NCBI GenBank assembly: GCA_029237695.1
Contig: CM055265.1
Coordinates: forward strand, 120,543,078 to 120,607,077
From: Conchocele bisecta
Lineage: Eukaryota > Mollusca > Bivalvia > Lucinida > Thyasiridae
DNA length: 64,000 nucleotides
Direction: 5' to 3'
Below, piece by piece: positions 1 to 13,100 of the stretch. The notes below the pieces were generated by a model, which worked only from the letters and a program-made list of their open reading frames with translations, ran no database searches and was not told where the DNA came from. The position numbers and the translations under genes are program-made. Within the stretch, counting starts at the first letter, position 1, and each line of letters begins with the position of its first letter.

Positions 1-82
1 AACGGCGGCAGAATGGGCAGAAACCTGTGCAGTTTTGCGTGGATCCGGAGAAAACAACAACGCAAACCGTACTGTTGATGAA

Positions 83-165
83 ACATTTTAATAATACATC
101 ATTTGTGTTCCACTCGCTGGTTAAATACCAGCAAGTGGAACACCAATGATGTATTATTCAAATGT
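83..165. repeat. Long palindrome
   Basis: Arms starting ACATTTTAATAATACATCAT and ending with its imperfect reverse complement meet around GGTTAAATACC. This is the typical form of a small non-autonomous TIR element. Confidence 0.65.
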
Positions 166-435
166 TTTATAATTACAAGTGGCACATAATCTCAAGTGGC
201 ATAACATATTTTTAAATGTGCCTGAATTGCTTGCGAACAGCAGTGGGAAACGACGTACACCAATTTTCAACGTAAAACGTGTAGCACCAATGTGGGTAAT
301 ACAAGGTAAACAAGCCGCTTTTCACCATATGAGACGAGACATCTATCAAAGTAGATTGACGTGCATTACGAAGCCTTTCAGACGACGTTGAGAGAACATT
401 TGCAGACGAGTAAGGTATATGCGCGATGAGTTCCA

Positions 436-721
436 GTAGCCTATTTCATCAAAATTGCAAAGTATACTTACCTAGCAAAGTATACTTTGAGGGAGTAATC
501 ATTTATTTCATATAGAACTAACCACTGCATATATTTTATGATTAAAAGTATGCAGAATTATTACACTGAATTTATTACATTATCATAGCCAAAATGGCTG
601 TGATAATGTAATACATTCAGTATAATGAAAATAAATAAATTTATCCTTGAATTGAAAATTTCTCCCTCAACATATACTTTGCTGGACAAGTATACTTTGC
701 AATGTTGATGAAATAGGTTAC
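436..721. mobile_element. MITE family A, copy 1
   Basis: The ends are GTAGCCTATTTCATCAAAAT and the inverted form GATGAAATAGGTTAC. The subterminal inverted boxes are AAGTATACTTTGAGGGAG and CTCCCTCAA. The centre is a long near-perfect palindrome around GCCAAAATGGC. Further copies lie at 10789, 23197, 28353 (truncated), 36875 and 43562. Confidence 0.8.
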
Positions 722-1068
722 AGGTTACTGACTGATACAGAAAATGAGAATGATGAAGGTAGCCTCGACATTTCCCCACGTCAATCACAACACTGTGGCG
801 CTCCGCTGACAGTAACGTATGTTATGTAGTAGATGTCTGTTTTCAATGCGTCGGTATAAGATAACTACTTGTGTAAGGTTCATGAAGTTCCTAAATATCA
901 TTGAATATCAACTAATTCTTCGGATGGTGTAATTATATTTCTGTATGACATAAACTGTTCAATATATAGCAAAACTCCTCGTATTATTTGATCTCCCCTC
1001 GTATACAGGTATTCTATTTGAAATAAATATGGTTTAAGCCAAACTAATTGTGATATTTTTGTCACCAG

Positions 1069-1150
1069 GTGTTGCGGAGCGTTGGCAAGGAGTTAAAAAT
1101 AGAGCCTGTGATCATCCAAGGGGAGGAACTCCAGGAGAAAGGACTCGGAG
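1069..1150 (+). CDS. NPEPL1: NPEPL1-like exon: linker before the catalytic domain
   Basis: The exon follows the acceptor GTCACCAG and ends before donor GTAAGG. It encodes VLRSVGKELKIEPVIIQGEE and a few more residues ending in KGLG, then one base of a split codon completed at 3144. This matches the segment just before the IYGVGKAA motif of M17 NPEPL1-type proteins. The exon for the preceding segment was not found in 1-1068. Confidence 0.88.
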
Positions 1151-4100
1151 GTAAGGATTACATGTGGCTGTGAATGGAGAAATCAAGGTGTATTATCACG
1201 TGGTACTAACAACAACAACAAGTATCGATTCAAAGTACGTATTCTTTTATAGTGTCCTTATTACGTAACGGATTTTGATGAAATATGGCGCATCAAACGC
1301 GTCTTGTTCAGCTGCATTTGGTGGTCTCTGTATTTTCGCCCAAACGTTTGTCATTTTTTCGAAGAATCAATTTCCGTGTGATTCTTCGCAAAAACGACAT
1401 AAGTCTGTGCCAATCTCCCTAGACCACCAAATGCAGCTCATGAAGACGCGTTTTCTGCGCTATATTTCATCAAAATCCGTTGAATACTAAGGAAAATATC
1501 AAATAATACTTACTTACGGAGTGGGCGACGTGTTGTTGTTGTTGTTGTTGTTGTTGTAACCACGTAATCATGCACCTTGGAAATGGGGCTTATGGGATTT
1601 GTGGCCTGTCTAGCTCCTGATCAAGTAGCACACTCCTGTAGCCTGATAATGATCTATATTGTTTGTCGGAAGCATGATGGGTGTTTCATTAATGGAATGG
1701 CGAACAGTGCAGATCCTGATCAGACTGCGAATGCACAGTCTGATCTGGATTTAGTATGGTCACAAAACCCATAAGTCCCATTTCTCCAGTAACATCCATA
1801 TACGAGACGAGCCATGTGATTTTGTATCTAAAGAAGATTTGCTATTTTTCGTGAAATATACTTACTTACAGAAACTGATGTTTTCCATAAATGACATCGA
1901 AAGTTGACGAATACTATTCCGCATTTGCTCTGAACATTTTGTCAACTTTCGTAAATGTCATTTACGGAAAATATCGTAAATGTGGTAAATACTTTTCATG
2001 AGATATCGCGCATTTTCTTATGTACAAAATCACATGGCTTGTCTCATATCTGGTCCGCCTGTTGAAATTTTGGTCCATTCAATTTCATTCATCGTTACAT
2101 CGTGTGATGATCAAAAAATTTATGTCAGTATATTAAACAAATATATAGAAAATATACTCAAACAGTGATATGAGCACTCACCCGGCCCATTTGGACCTAC
2201 ACTGTTCTGAAACATAAAGACTGCGGTTTGTACTGTTAAATTCGCACCACACTTGAGGTTGAAATGGTGCGTGTGAGTCTTTTATTTCAGTGTTGGAATG
2301 GTGTAATTGCAGTGCTGAACATGCAATGCCGATCCCTACAGGTGCAGTCCAATCTACATAGGGCTGTGAGTGGCTTATGGGCTATGCAACCAGTGTAGAT
2401 CCTGATCAGCCTGTGCATCCGCACAGTCTGATCAGGATCTGCACTGTTCGCCATTCCATAAATGAAACACCAGTCATGGTTTTGACGGGCAATATAGATA
2501 GTTATAATGCTACAGATGTGTGGATGTGTGTTATTTGATCAGGAGCTACACTGGTCACAAATGCCGTAAGCCCCATTTCTCCAGTCACGGCCACATGTGA
2601 GAACCCATGCAATGTGTACCTATTATTACAGCAGATGTGCGATAACTCGTGAAATACACTTAAAATTTACTTTATTTTCAGGAAATGACGAAAATTAAAG
2701 TTGACAAAATGTTCAGAGCAAATGCGGAGTGAAAAGTCGTCAACTTTCAACATCATTTGCAGAAAATATCACAGTAATATTCTGTAAAGCATGGCATGTG
2801 TTTCATTTGTGAAATGGCGAACGGTGCAGATCCTGATCAGATTGTGTGGATGCACAGGCTGGTCTGGATTTACACTGATTTCCTCAGTCACAGCCACATA
2901 TGAGACACGCCATGGGATTTTGTTCGTAAGAACATCTGTGATTTTTCATGAAATATATTGTCAGAAAATGTGATATTTTCCGTAAATGACGTCGATGGAT
3001 GACAAAATTTTCATAGCAAATGCTATGAAAATGTTGTCTTTCGTCGTCATTTATGGAAAAAATCGTAAATTTTGTAAATATTCTTCATGAGATATCACAC
3101 ATGACATGGCGTGTCTCACATAATCCACTGCTATTTTGTATAGCCATCTATGGAGTGGGCAAGGCAGCTATACACCCACCAGCCCTGGCCGTCCTCAGCT
3201 ATAAGCCATCCACGGCGGAGAAGAACATAGCTTGGGTCGGCAAAGGTATCGTCTTCGACACTGGCGGCCTCTGCATCAAATCTAAGGTGAGTTGGAAATA
3301 CAGTCTACACTTGTTTAATACACAAAGTCCAGGGGACTGATAAAAATACTTTTGAGTCGACGGAAATTTGGGTTAACAAAAGTTATTATGTTGGAAAACA
3401 GGTACTTGAGACCAATAATTTGAGTTATCAGTAGTTTGACTTGAGAGAGTTTGAAGTAACAGGTGTAGATTGTATACATATTATTATACCCCCCGCAACA
3501 AGTTTTGGGGGGTATACTGGAGTCATGTTGTCCGTCTGTACATACAGTCTACACCTGTATGAATATTATTATACCCCCTACAACGAGTTGGGTGGGGGGG
3601 GGTGTATACTGGAGTCAGGTTGTCCGTCCATGCGTCCGTCCGTCTTCAACTACTTTATTTCAGCTCACAAGGGTCTTGTGGTACTTGTCACAAAAGTTGA
3701 TGCACAAGCATCAGATATCCATCGACAGAGTGTCCGACTATCAGTATCGGACGGACTCAGATGTACTCAACCAGGTATACTTTTTGCATACAAGAGGTGC
3801 TTGTGCAACATTTTTTATAGACTATTTATAGGTGCACAAGCAAGTGGGTGCACAAGTATACTGTGATGAGTACGTCTGTCCGTCCGTCCGTCTGTCCGTC
3901 GTCACTAAACTTAACATCGGAGAAATATATTATAACTTCTATTTCCTTCATCTAAAATGACTAATATTTCACACATGCATTCCTGTAATGCTCTACTACC
4001 ATGCTGTGCCAAATCCACGACCGTCCAACCGGCGGTTATCCCAAGGTCAAGGTCAAATACTTAGTCTCTTTACAAAACTTAACATCAGAGAAATTTGTTA

Positions 4101-7100
4101 TAACTTTTATTTCCTTAATATTTTATGCATACATTCCTCTAAGGTCTACTATCATGCTGTGACAAATCTATGACCGTCCGCCCCCCGCTGATCCCAAGGG
4201 CACAGGCCCACATACTTGGAAAAATCTATATATTTAGGGGTACCTGGGCCCACGCAGGGGGGTGGGGGGGGGTATTCCATAAACCAACCTCGCTTACTGA
4301 CAAATCTAGTTTATTAACGTTTTCACCCCTAATTATCTGACATTGATATAAGTTCCATGATAATTTCTGTGCTATTCCATTTATAGTCGGATGAGAGGAT
4401 CAAGAAAATTCAAGTGTGGAACTTTTTTCAACTAAGCTACTCTCACTCTCACATGCATCATTTTTCACTATTTTAATTGACTGCATTTGTGCAAAGATTG
4501 TATAAAATTTGTCAAAACAATCATGCATAGGCATAGTTACAATTTTTGGCAAAAATATGTGGGACTTGTGTTGCCCAGTTACCCGTCTGTACCTAAGTTG
4601 TGAAACCGGAGCTCCAGATAAGCTGTGTATTTGCTTAAATACCCAATTAAAATTGCCAAAAATCAATTGAAATCAGAAGTAGCGAGTATCAAAAAGCAAT
4701 ACAAATTGTGTGTTACCTTTATCATGCTGCAGAAAACAATAAACAGACCACAAATATAGCATATGTTTCTTATTTTCCATGAAAACACATCTTGGTATTT
4801 CATTAGAATTGTCTCCAAGGAGACAATTCTAATGAAATGCCAATACATGTTTTCATTTCGAAGCAAACTATTCAATAATTGCTGTCTGTCGATGTGTAAA
4901 CAGTAGTGTGATTTTGTTTTACCCAATTAAAATTTTGAAATACCCAATTGCTTGAGAAATGATGGAGTGACAAATACTCAATTACTAGTTCCTTATCTGG
5001 AGCCCTGTGAAACTGACATGAAATCTATTGATTCCACCGTGTGTGTTGTCCGACATTACAGGCAGGTATGTGTGGTATGAAGCATGACTGCGGCGGTGCT
5101 GCGGGAATACTGGGGGCGTTCTATCTCGCCGTCAAAATGGTAAGGAATCACTGCTAGGACAAAACAATGTTGTAAATACTGGCTTATCCCGTTCAATACG
5201 TAGATGATAAATAAAATGTTTGTAATGTGTCATTGCATCAGGATCTTTACTGTTTTGATTGCTTTTTTAGCCAGGTTTTTTGAAAAAAAATCCAGGCTAT
5301 TGGATTGGCGAAAGCCGGGCGGGCGGCGGGCGGTGGGTGGGCGGGTGGGGCGGACGGCGTCCACAATCAATGTTAAGTTTTCGTGTTTGAGTCATTTCTT
5401 TGTTACTGTACAACCTAGGACCACCAAACATTCACAGCTTCATAACCAAGGGGTGCCCACCACATATCACTATCCATCATGTTACTTTTTTTTAATTTAT
5501 TTCCCAAATGTCCGCGTAGTCGACTTAGCCATTTTCATGTTAAGTTTTCGCGTTTACAATGTTAAGTTTTCGTGTTTAAGTCCATTTCTTTGGTACTGCA
5601 CCACCTAGGACCACCAAACTTTCACAGCTTCATAATCAAGGGGTACCCACCACATATCACTATCCAACATGTTACTTTTTTTAGCCAGGTTTTTTGAAAA
5701 AAAATCCAGGCTATTGGATTGGCGAAAGCCGGGCGGGTGGGCGGGCGGTGCGGGCGGGCGGCGGGGGCGGGCGGCGCGGGCGGGCGCAGTCCACAATCAA
5801 TGTTAAGTTTTCGTGTTTGAGTCCATTTCTTTGTTACTGTACAACCTAGGACCACCAAACTTTCACAGCTACATAATCAAGGGGTGCCCACCACATATTA
5901 CTATCCAACATGTTACTTTTTTTTCACTTGACCCATTTTTTCCGCGCAGTCGACTTAGCCATTTTCAATGTTAAGTTTTCGCGTTTACAATGTTAAGTTT
6001 TCGTGTTTAAGTCCATTTCTTTGGTACTGTACCACCTAGGACCACCAAACTTTCACAGCTTCATAACCAAGGGGTGCCTACCACATACAACTATCCAACA
6101 TGTGACCATTTTTTTTTTACCTTCATCTATTAATTTCTACGTAATTGACTTAGCCATTTCAACGTTAACTTTTTAACGTACGTCTGGTTTTTTTTTTTTT
6201 TGTTTTTTGGTTAAAACTTTTTTGTTATACTATATCTCTGCAACTGCTTCGCCTATTACCTTGAAACTTCACATGGGTGTTTATCATCATCCATATTTTC
6301 ATTCTAACCCCCAACCGTGCAGCACCTGTGCCCAATGTCAAGGTCAAATTACTTTGAATTTTTTTGTTAAAGTTTTTTCGTGTACTATATCTCTGCAACT
6401 GCTTCACCCAATACCTTGATACTTCACATGGGTGTTTATCATCATTGTCGCACCTGCTTGCGGAAAGCGCGACTCTGTGCCCAATGTCAAGGTCAAATTA
6501 CTTTGAATTTTTTGTTAAAGTATTTTCGTGTACTATATCTCTGCAACTGCTTCACCCAATACCTTGATACTTCACATGGGTGTTTATCATCATTGTCGCA
6601 CCCGCTTGCGGAAAGCGCGATATCGTCGGCATTTTGGCATACGTCCGTCCGTTCATCCGTGTGTCCGGTTAAAGTTTTTCCATCTACTATATCTATTTTT
6701 TTAATGTCCATGCCTCGCCCCAAGGCGCGACATGCAGGCCACGGCCATCTAGTCTACAAAAAGTGGGTATAATTATGTTATCCAAGTGTCTATGCTTGGA
6801 AAAAACCTGGCCTTCGTGGCTTTGCCTCGTTTCTTGTATACTCTATCCCTGTTCGCACAATAACTCAAGTTCTACTTTACCGATCATAACCAAATTCAGT
6901 ATACACGGTAAGACAAAGAAGCTTAATGATTTTCAAAAAAGTCTGATGACTTACCTCCCCTTGGCGTCCATTTTTATACCACCACAAACAAAGTTTGTTG
7001 GGGGTATATAGGAGTCAGCTTGTCGGTCGGTCGGTCTGTCGTTTGTTGGAAATTCCCTTCCGCTCTATATCTTCTACACCAATGCATGGATTATCAAATG

Positions 7101-10100
7101 GCTTGGCACAAATGTTTGTCATGATGAGAAGGTGTGTCACGATCAATAACCACGCACCTACGTCCAAGGTCAAGGTCATAGTTGAAGGTCAAAGGTCAAA
7201 CCTATAGAAATTCCCTTCCGCTCTATATCTTCTACACCGATGCATGGATTATCAAATGGCTTGGCACAAATGTGAAGGTGTGTCGCGATCAATAACCACG
7301 CTCCTACATCCAAGGTCAAGGTCACAGTTGAAGGTCAAAGGTCAAACCTATCGAAATTCCCTTACTATCGAAATTACCTCTATATCTTCTACATCGATGC
7401 ATGGATTATCAAATGGCTTGGCACAAATGTTTCTCATGATGAGAAGGTGTGTCGCGATCAATAACCACACACCTACGTCCAAGGTCAAGGTCACAGTTGA
7501 AGGTCAAAGGTTAAACCTATTGAAATTCCCTTCCGCTCTATATCTTCTACACCGAAGCATGGATGATCAAATGGCTTGGCACAAATGTTTCTCATGATGA
7601 GAAGGTGTGTCGCGATCAATAACCACGCACCTACATCCAAGGTCAAGGTCACTGTTGAAGGTCAAAGGTCAAACCTATTGAAATTCTCTTCAGCTCTATA
7701 TCTTCTACACCGATGCATGGATTATCAAATGGCTTGGCACAAATGTTTCTCATGATGAGAAGGTGTGTCGCGATCAATAACCACGCACCTACGTCCAAGG
7801 TCAAGGTCACAGTTGAAGGTCAAAGGTCAAACCTATTGAAATTCCCTTCCGCTCTATATCTTCTACACCGATGCATGGATTATCAAATTGCTAACCACGT
7901 ACCTACGTCCAAGGTCACAGTTGAAGGTCAAAGGACAAACCTATTGAAATTCCCTTCCGCTCTATATCTTCTACACCGATGCATGGATTATCAAATGGCT
8001 TGGCACAAATGTTTCTCATGATGAGAAGGTGTGTCGCAATCAATAACCACGCACCTACGTCCAAGGTCAAGGTCACAGTTGGAGGTCAAAGGTCAACCCT
8101 ATTGAAATTCCCTTCCGCTCTATATCTTCTACACCGATGCATGGATTATCAAATGCCGTGGCACAAATATTTCTCAGGATGAGAAGGTGTGTCGCGATCA
8201 ATAACCACGGACCTATGTCCAAGGTCAAGGTCACAGTTGAAGGTCAAAGGTCAAACCTATTGAAATTCCCTTCCGCTCTATATCTTCTACACCGATGTAT
8301 GGATTATCACACTATGCCCAGGGTCAAGGTCACATACTTGATGCGTTTGAAACCTTAACGCTCGGCTAAATGGCTTATAATAAAAAATGCCTCGTTTTCT
8401 TTGGCTGCCAGTGGGGGTATTCGTGTGCTGACAGGCCACATTTCTAGTTAATTTTGGAACTCTACCCTGTCCATGCAATAACTCAAGTTCTACTTGACCG
8501 ATCATAACCAAATTCAGTATACATGATTTTCATAAATTTTACCTTATTGACTAGCCTTGCCTCGACGGGCATATTGTGACCATCAGCGCCCTTGTTGATT
8601 TTGGTTCTGACAGCCAGCTTGTACAGATCTCAAGATTGTCGTCACAATTAGTCAATGTTGCAATCTGCAATGTTGCAGCAAATAAGCTGTTTCAGTGAAT
8701 ATGCCTAAACATCGTCATTGTTGATGCCATCCGCCACAAACAATTGCTGTATTTTAATGTTCACAGGGGTTTACGGAGAACCTGCACGCTGTGTTCTGTC
8801 TGGCAGAGAATGCGGTAGGACCGAACGCTTTCCGACCCGACGACATACTAACCATGTACTCTGGCAAGTAAGTGTTCTGGGGACCGTTTCATTAAACTTC
8901 CTACGACTAAAATGTTCGTAAGTGCTAAATTATGATAGTCTCTAAATTTCACATTAACAATGTTTTCTTGTAAATAATTGTTGGATTTACATTTATTGAG
9001 CATAGACTGAGTTTATTTGGCGGTTGGCCCCAGTCACGAGGGCATTATTTCAAGATAATCAGCTCACCTGGTTAAATAAAATATTTCTTATATTTCACAC
9101 ATGATTTTTCAAAGCGAATTGAGAGTAAAATATGGTAAAGATATATGCAAATTTATTTCTGGAGACGGGCCGTAATGAAGGCGACTCGCGATTCAGAGGG
9201 TGTGTCCGAGAACATGATTTGATTGGTCAAAGGAAGCATGCCATTGCGACGTTACTGACGTCATTTCTCAATATATAGTAAACACGAGAGTGGTGTGAAC
9301 ACCTGCTGGCGAGTGGTGTAATTCGCCGTTGGATTTCTGTAAACTACTGGCTGAAATGTAAGAAAAAAATAATAATCCGAACGCAAAAATTGTGGCTAAT
9401 CGGGGAAATATCAGGAATTTATTTTTATAATTATGTAGTCACCCCGAACATTAAAAACAAGTTTCCACATATATGCATAAAATGTTAACCTGATTAATTC
9501 AATTGCATTCTAAAGTCTCTTGATATCAAGTTTATCACGTTCGGCTTGGAAACCATAGGAATTCCTAGGTGAACCTCGGAATTCAATAAGTGAATTTTTA
9601 AATTTCTTATATTTTTGTCGCGCCTGTTTTAGCAGAAATCTCGACTATAGTTGCCGCTTTTTCCGTCGTCGTCCGATATATCAAAAAGTTTGTACAAGCT
9701 TCGTCATCATGGTATAACTTTAATATTACTGGATGGATTGCTTCAATATTTGGACACTTGATACCTTCATCTTTTTGCAGAAACACTTGGCCATTTTTTT
9801 GCGTCATAAAGCTTGTAAAAGCTTCTTCATCATGGTATAACTTATATTTTTATCGCGCCTGCTTTAGCAGAAGTCTCGACTATAGTCGCCGCTTTTTCCG
9901 TCGTCGTCAGATATATCAAAAAGTTTGTACAAGCTTCGTCATCATGGTATAACTTTACTATTACTTGACGGATTGCTACAATAGTTGGACACTTGATAGA
10001 TATGAGCATTTGGAACACACTCGTGCCGCCATTAACATGACCTTGACCTTATTTTTTCAGAAACACTTAGCCATTTTTTTGCATCAAAAAGTTTGTGCAA

Positions 10101-13100
10101 GCTTAGTCATCATGGTATGACTTTAATATTACTTGACGGATTGCTTTAATATGTGGACATTAGTGTATAGGATGTATGTGACATTTGGAACACACATGAC
10201 CTTGACCTTTTTACCTCACATTTTTGCGGAAACACTTTGTACAAGTTTCTTCATCCCAAAAAATAATATAACATTAATTTTACTTGACAGATTGCTTCAA
10301 TATTTGGACACTTGATACATGTGAGCATTTGAAACACACTCATGCCACCATTAACATGACCTTGACCAATTTGACCTTCACATGGTTGTGGTAACACTTT
10401 TTTTATGTAAAAAACTTTCTTCAACCTTGATCTTTTTTCGTATTTTAAACATGCACTTCTCTGACCGTTTTTGTGATACTTACTTTAGCACATGCCCATG
10501 ATCATGTTACGGTCAAATTCCGCGGCAGGCGCGATACCACTTCCGTGGCGTAATTCTTGTTATCATTTGTTCCCTATTTAAGAAGGAAGAAATATGCATT
10601 GAATTTGAAATATGGGTGTATAATACTCTTTAGATGTGAAACTTATCTGCAGCTCTATATTATGGCTGCCCTTCTATTACAGGACGGTGGAAATCAACAA
10701 CACGGATGCCGAGGGTCGACTGGTACTGGGAGATGGGGTAAGTAAACATAGCCACGCTGATCGAGAATTTATATTACATAGACATTCTGTAGCCTATTTC
10801 ACCAACATTGTAAAGTATACTTTTCTAGCAAAGTTTACTTTGAGGGAGTAATCATTATTTTCCCCGAAATGCATTATGTCGTATAAAACTAACAACTGCA
10901 TATATTTGATGATTTAAAGTATGCAGAATTATTATACTGAATTTATTACATTATCACAGCCAAAATGGCTGTGATAATGTAATAAATTCAGTATAATAAA
11001 AGTTAATAAATTTATCCTAAAATTGAAAATTTCTCCCTCAAAGTATACTTTGCTAGATAAGTATTCTTTGCAATGTTGGTGAAATCGGCTACTGGATCTC
11101 AATTTCTCAATATTATGCCACTTAGAGATGGTAGGTAGAAACTCTGCCATATCTCACATGAGGCTTATAGCATTTGTGACCAGTGTAGCTTCTGATCAAA
11201 TAGCACACACCTGTAGCCTGATAACTATCTTTATTACATACGTACTGTTGTTTTCCATTGAAACACAATGGAAATCGTCATTATATTTCTCGTGAGTTCA
11301 TTATTCATATTGGTCAGTGCCGGTGTAAACAAATATTTTCCCCCATATTTCCCCCCCCCTTTCCCCCCCCTCCCCCCTGGTGGCAGAATATTCGCTGAAT
11401 ATTCTCCCCCCCCCCAGGCAAATAATCTCCCCCTCATTATGAAATATTTCCCCCCCGGGGGGTAGAATATTCGCCGAATATTTTGCCCTCCACCGGAATA
11501 TTCTCTTTTTCCTGACTTTCATTACTGTTACTGTGGGGGGGATAATATACGGCGAATATTTGCCCCCCGCCCCCCCGCCCCCCAGTCAGCCAAACCCTCT
11601 GTAATATGAGTGTTGTGTAGAGGAGAGGTGGGGGGGATAATATTCGGCAAATAATTTGCCCCCCCACCCCGCCCCCCCCCCCCCCGGTCAGCCAAACCGT
11701 CTGTGATAATGGAGTGTTGGTGTAGAGGTTGGGGGGGTGGGGGGATAATATTCGGCGAATAATTTTGCCCCCTCCCCCCGCCCCCCAGTCAGCCAAACAA
11801 ACCCCTCTGTGTATGAGTGTTGTGTAGAGGAGAGGTGGGGGGGATAATATTCGGCGAATATTGCCCCCCCCCCACCCCGCCCCCCAGTCAGCCCAAAACC
11901 CTCTGTGATATGAGTGTTGTAGTAGAGAGGTTGGGGGGGATAATAATTCCGGAACTAAATATTGCCCCCCTCCCCGCCCCCCAGTCAGCCAAACCCTCTG
12001 TGATATGAGTGTTGTGTAGGAGAGGTGGGGGGATAATATTCGGCGAATATTTTGCCCCCCCCGACCCCCAGTCAGCCAAACCCACCCTCTGTGATATGAG
12101 TGTTGTGTCGAGAGAGGTGGGGGGATAATATTCAGGGCGAATATTTGCCCCCCCCCGCCCCCCGCCCCCGGTCAGCCAAACCGTCTGTGATATGAGTGTG
12201 GTGTAGAGGTGAGGGGATAATATTCGGCTGAATAATTTGCCCCCGCCCCCCAGTCAAGCCCTAAACCTCTGATATTGAGTGTTGTGTAGAGGGAGGGAGG
12301 GGGATAATATTCGGCGATATTTTGCCCCCCGCCCCCCAGTCAGCCAAAGGCTCCCCTGTGATATGAGTGTTGGTGTAGGAGGAGGAGGTGGGGGGAGGGG
12401 ATAATATTCGGCGAATAATTTGCCCCCCGCCCACCGGTCAGCCAAACCGTCTGTGATATGAGTGTGGTGTAGAGGAGAGGGTGGGGGGGGATAATATTCG
12501 GCCGAATAATTTGCCCCCCGCCCCCCCACCCCAGTCCAAGCCAAACCCTCTGTGATATGAGTGTGTGTAAGAGGAGAGGTGGGGGGATAATATTCGGCGA
12601 ATATTTTGCCCCCCGCCCCCCAGTCAGCCAAACCCTCTGTGATATGAGTGTGGTGTAGAGGAGGTGGGGGTGGGGGATAATATTCGGCGAATATTTTGCC
12701 CCCCGCCCCCCAGTCAGCCAAAACCCTCTGTGATATGAGTGTTGTGTAGAGGAGAGGTGGGGTGGGGATAATATTCGGCGAATAATTTGCCCCCCGCCCC
12801 CCCGCCCCCCAGTCAGCCAAACCCTCTGTGATATGAGTGTTGTGTAGAGGAGAGGTGGGGGGTATATTATTCGCAAATTATTTGCCCATCCCCCGCCCCC
12901 CAGTCAGCCAAACCCTCTGTGATATGAGTGTTGTGTAGAGGAGAGGTGGGGGGATAATATTCGGCGAATAATTGCCCCCCCGCCCCCCTCCCCCAGCCCG
13001 GTCAGCCAAACCGTCTGTGATATGAGTGTGGTGTAGAGGAGAGGTGGGGGGGGGATACTATCGGCGAATAATTTGCCCCCCACGCCCCCCCACCCCCCAG

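Larger units (their letters stand above)
1..1068. other. Intron or upstream sequence with two palindromic repeats
   Basis: No exon could be supported here. The stretch holds a palindrome (83-165) and MITE family A copy 1 (436-721). The last part is plain A/T-rich sequence leading to the exon acceptor at 1068. Confidence 0.5.
1160..1800. mobile_element. Repeat family C copy split by a nested element
   Basis: The sequence GTGGCTGTGAATGGAGAAAT is separated from GGGGCTTATGGG by the element at 1184-1579. The copy continues with TGATCAAGTAGCACACTCCT and GATCCTGATCAGACTG, and ends in inverted CCCATAAGTCCCATTTCTCC. Other family C copies lie at 2363-2585, 2776-2905, 11150-11230, 22330-22480, 44540-44745 and 47880-48215. 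Confidence 0.65.

Noticed and set aside
1..60. Possible end of an upstream aminopeptidase exon
   Set aside because: No frame here matches the segment expected before the exon at 1069, and no convincing donor site was seen.
3441..3866. 141-codon and overlapping 108-codon frames
   Set aside because: They cover the GTCCGTCC run and the hairpin heads of a repeat element; no domain and no splice context.
7244..8358. Repeated MHGLSNGLAQMF frames
   Set aside because: They come from the type ii tandem monomers and recur at 31762-32617 and 39776-39997.
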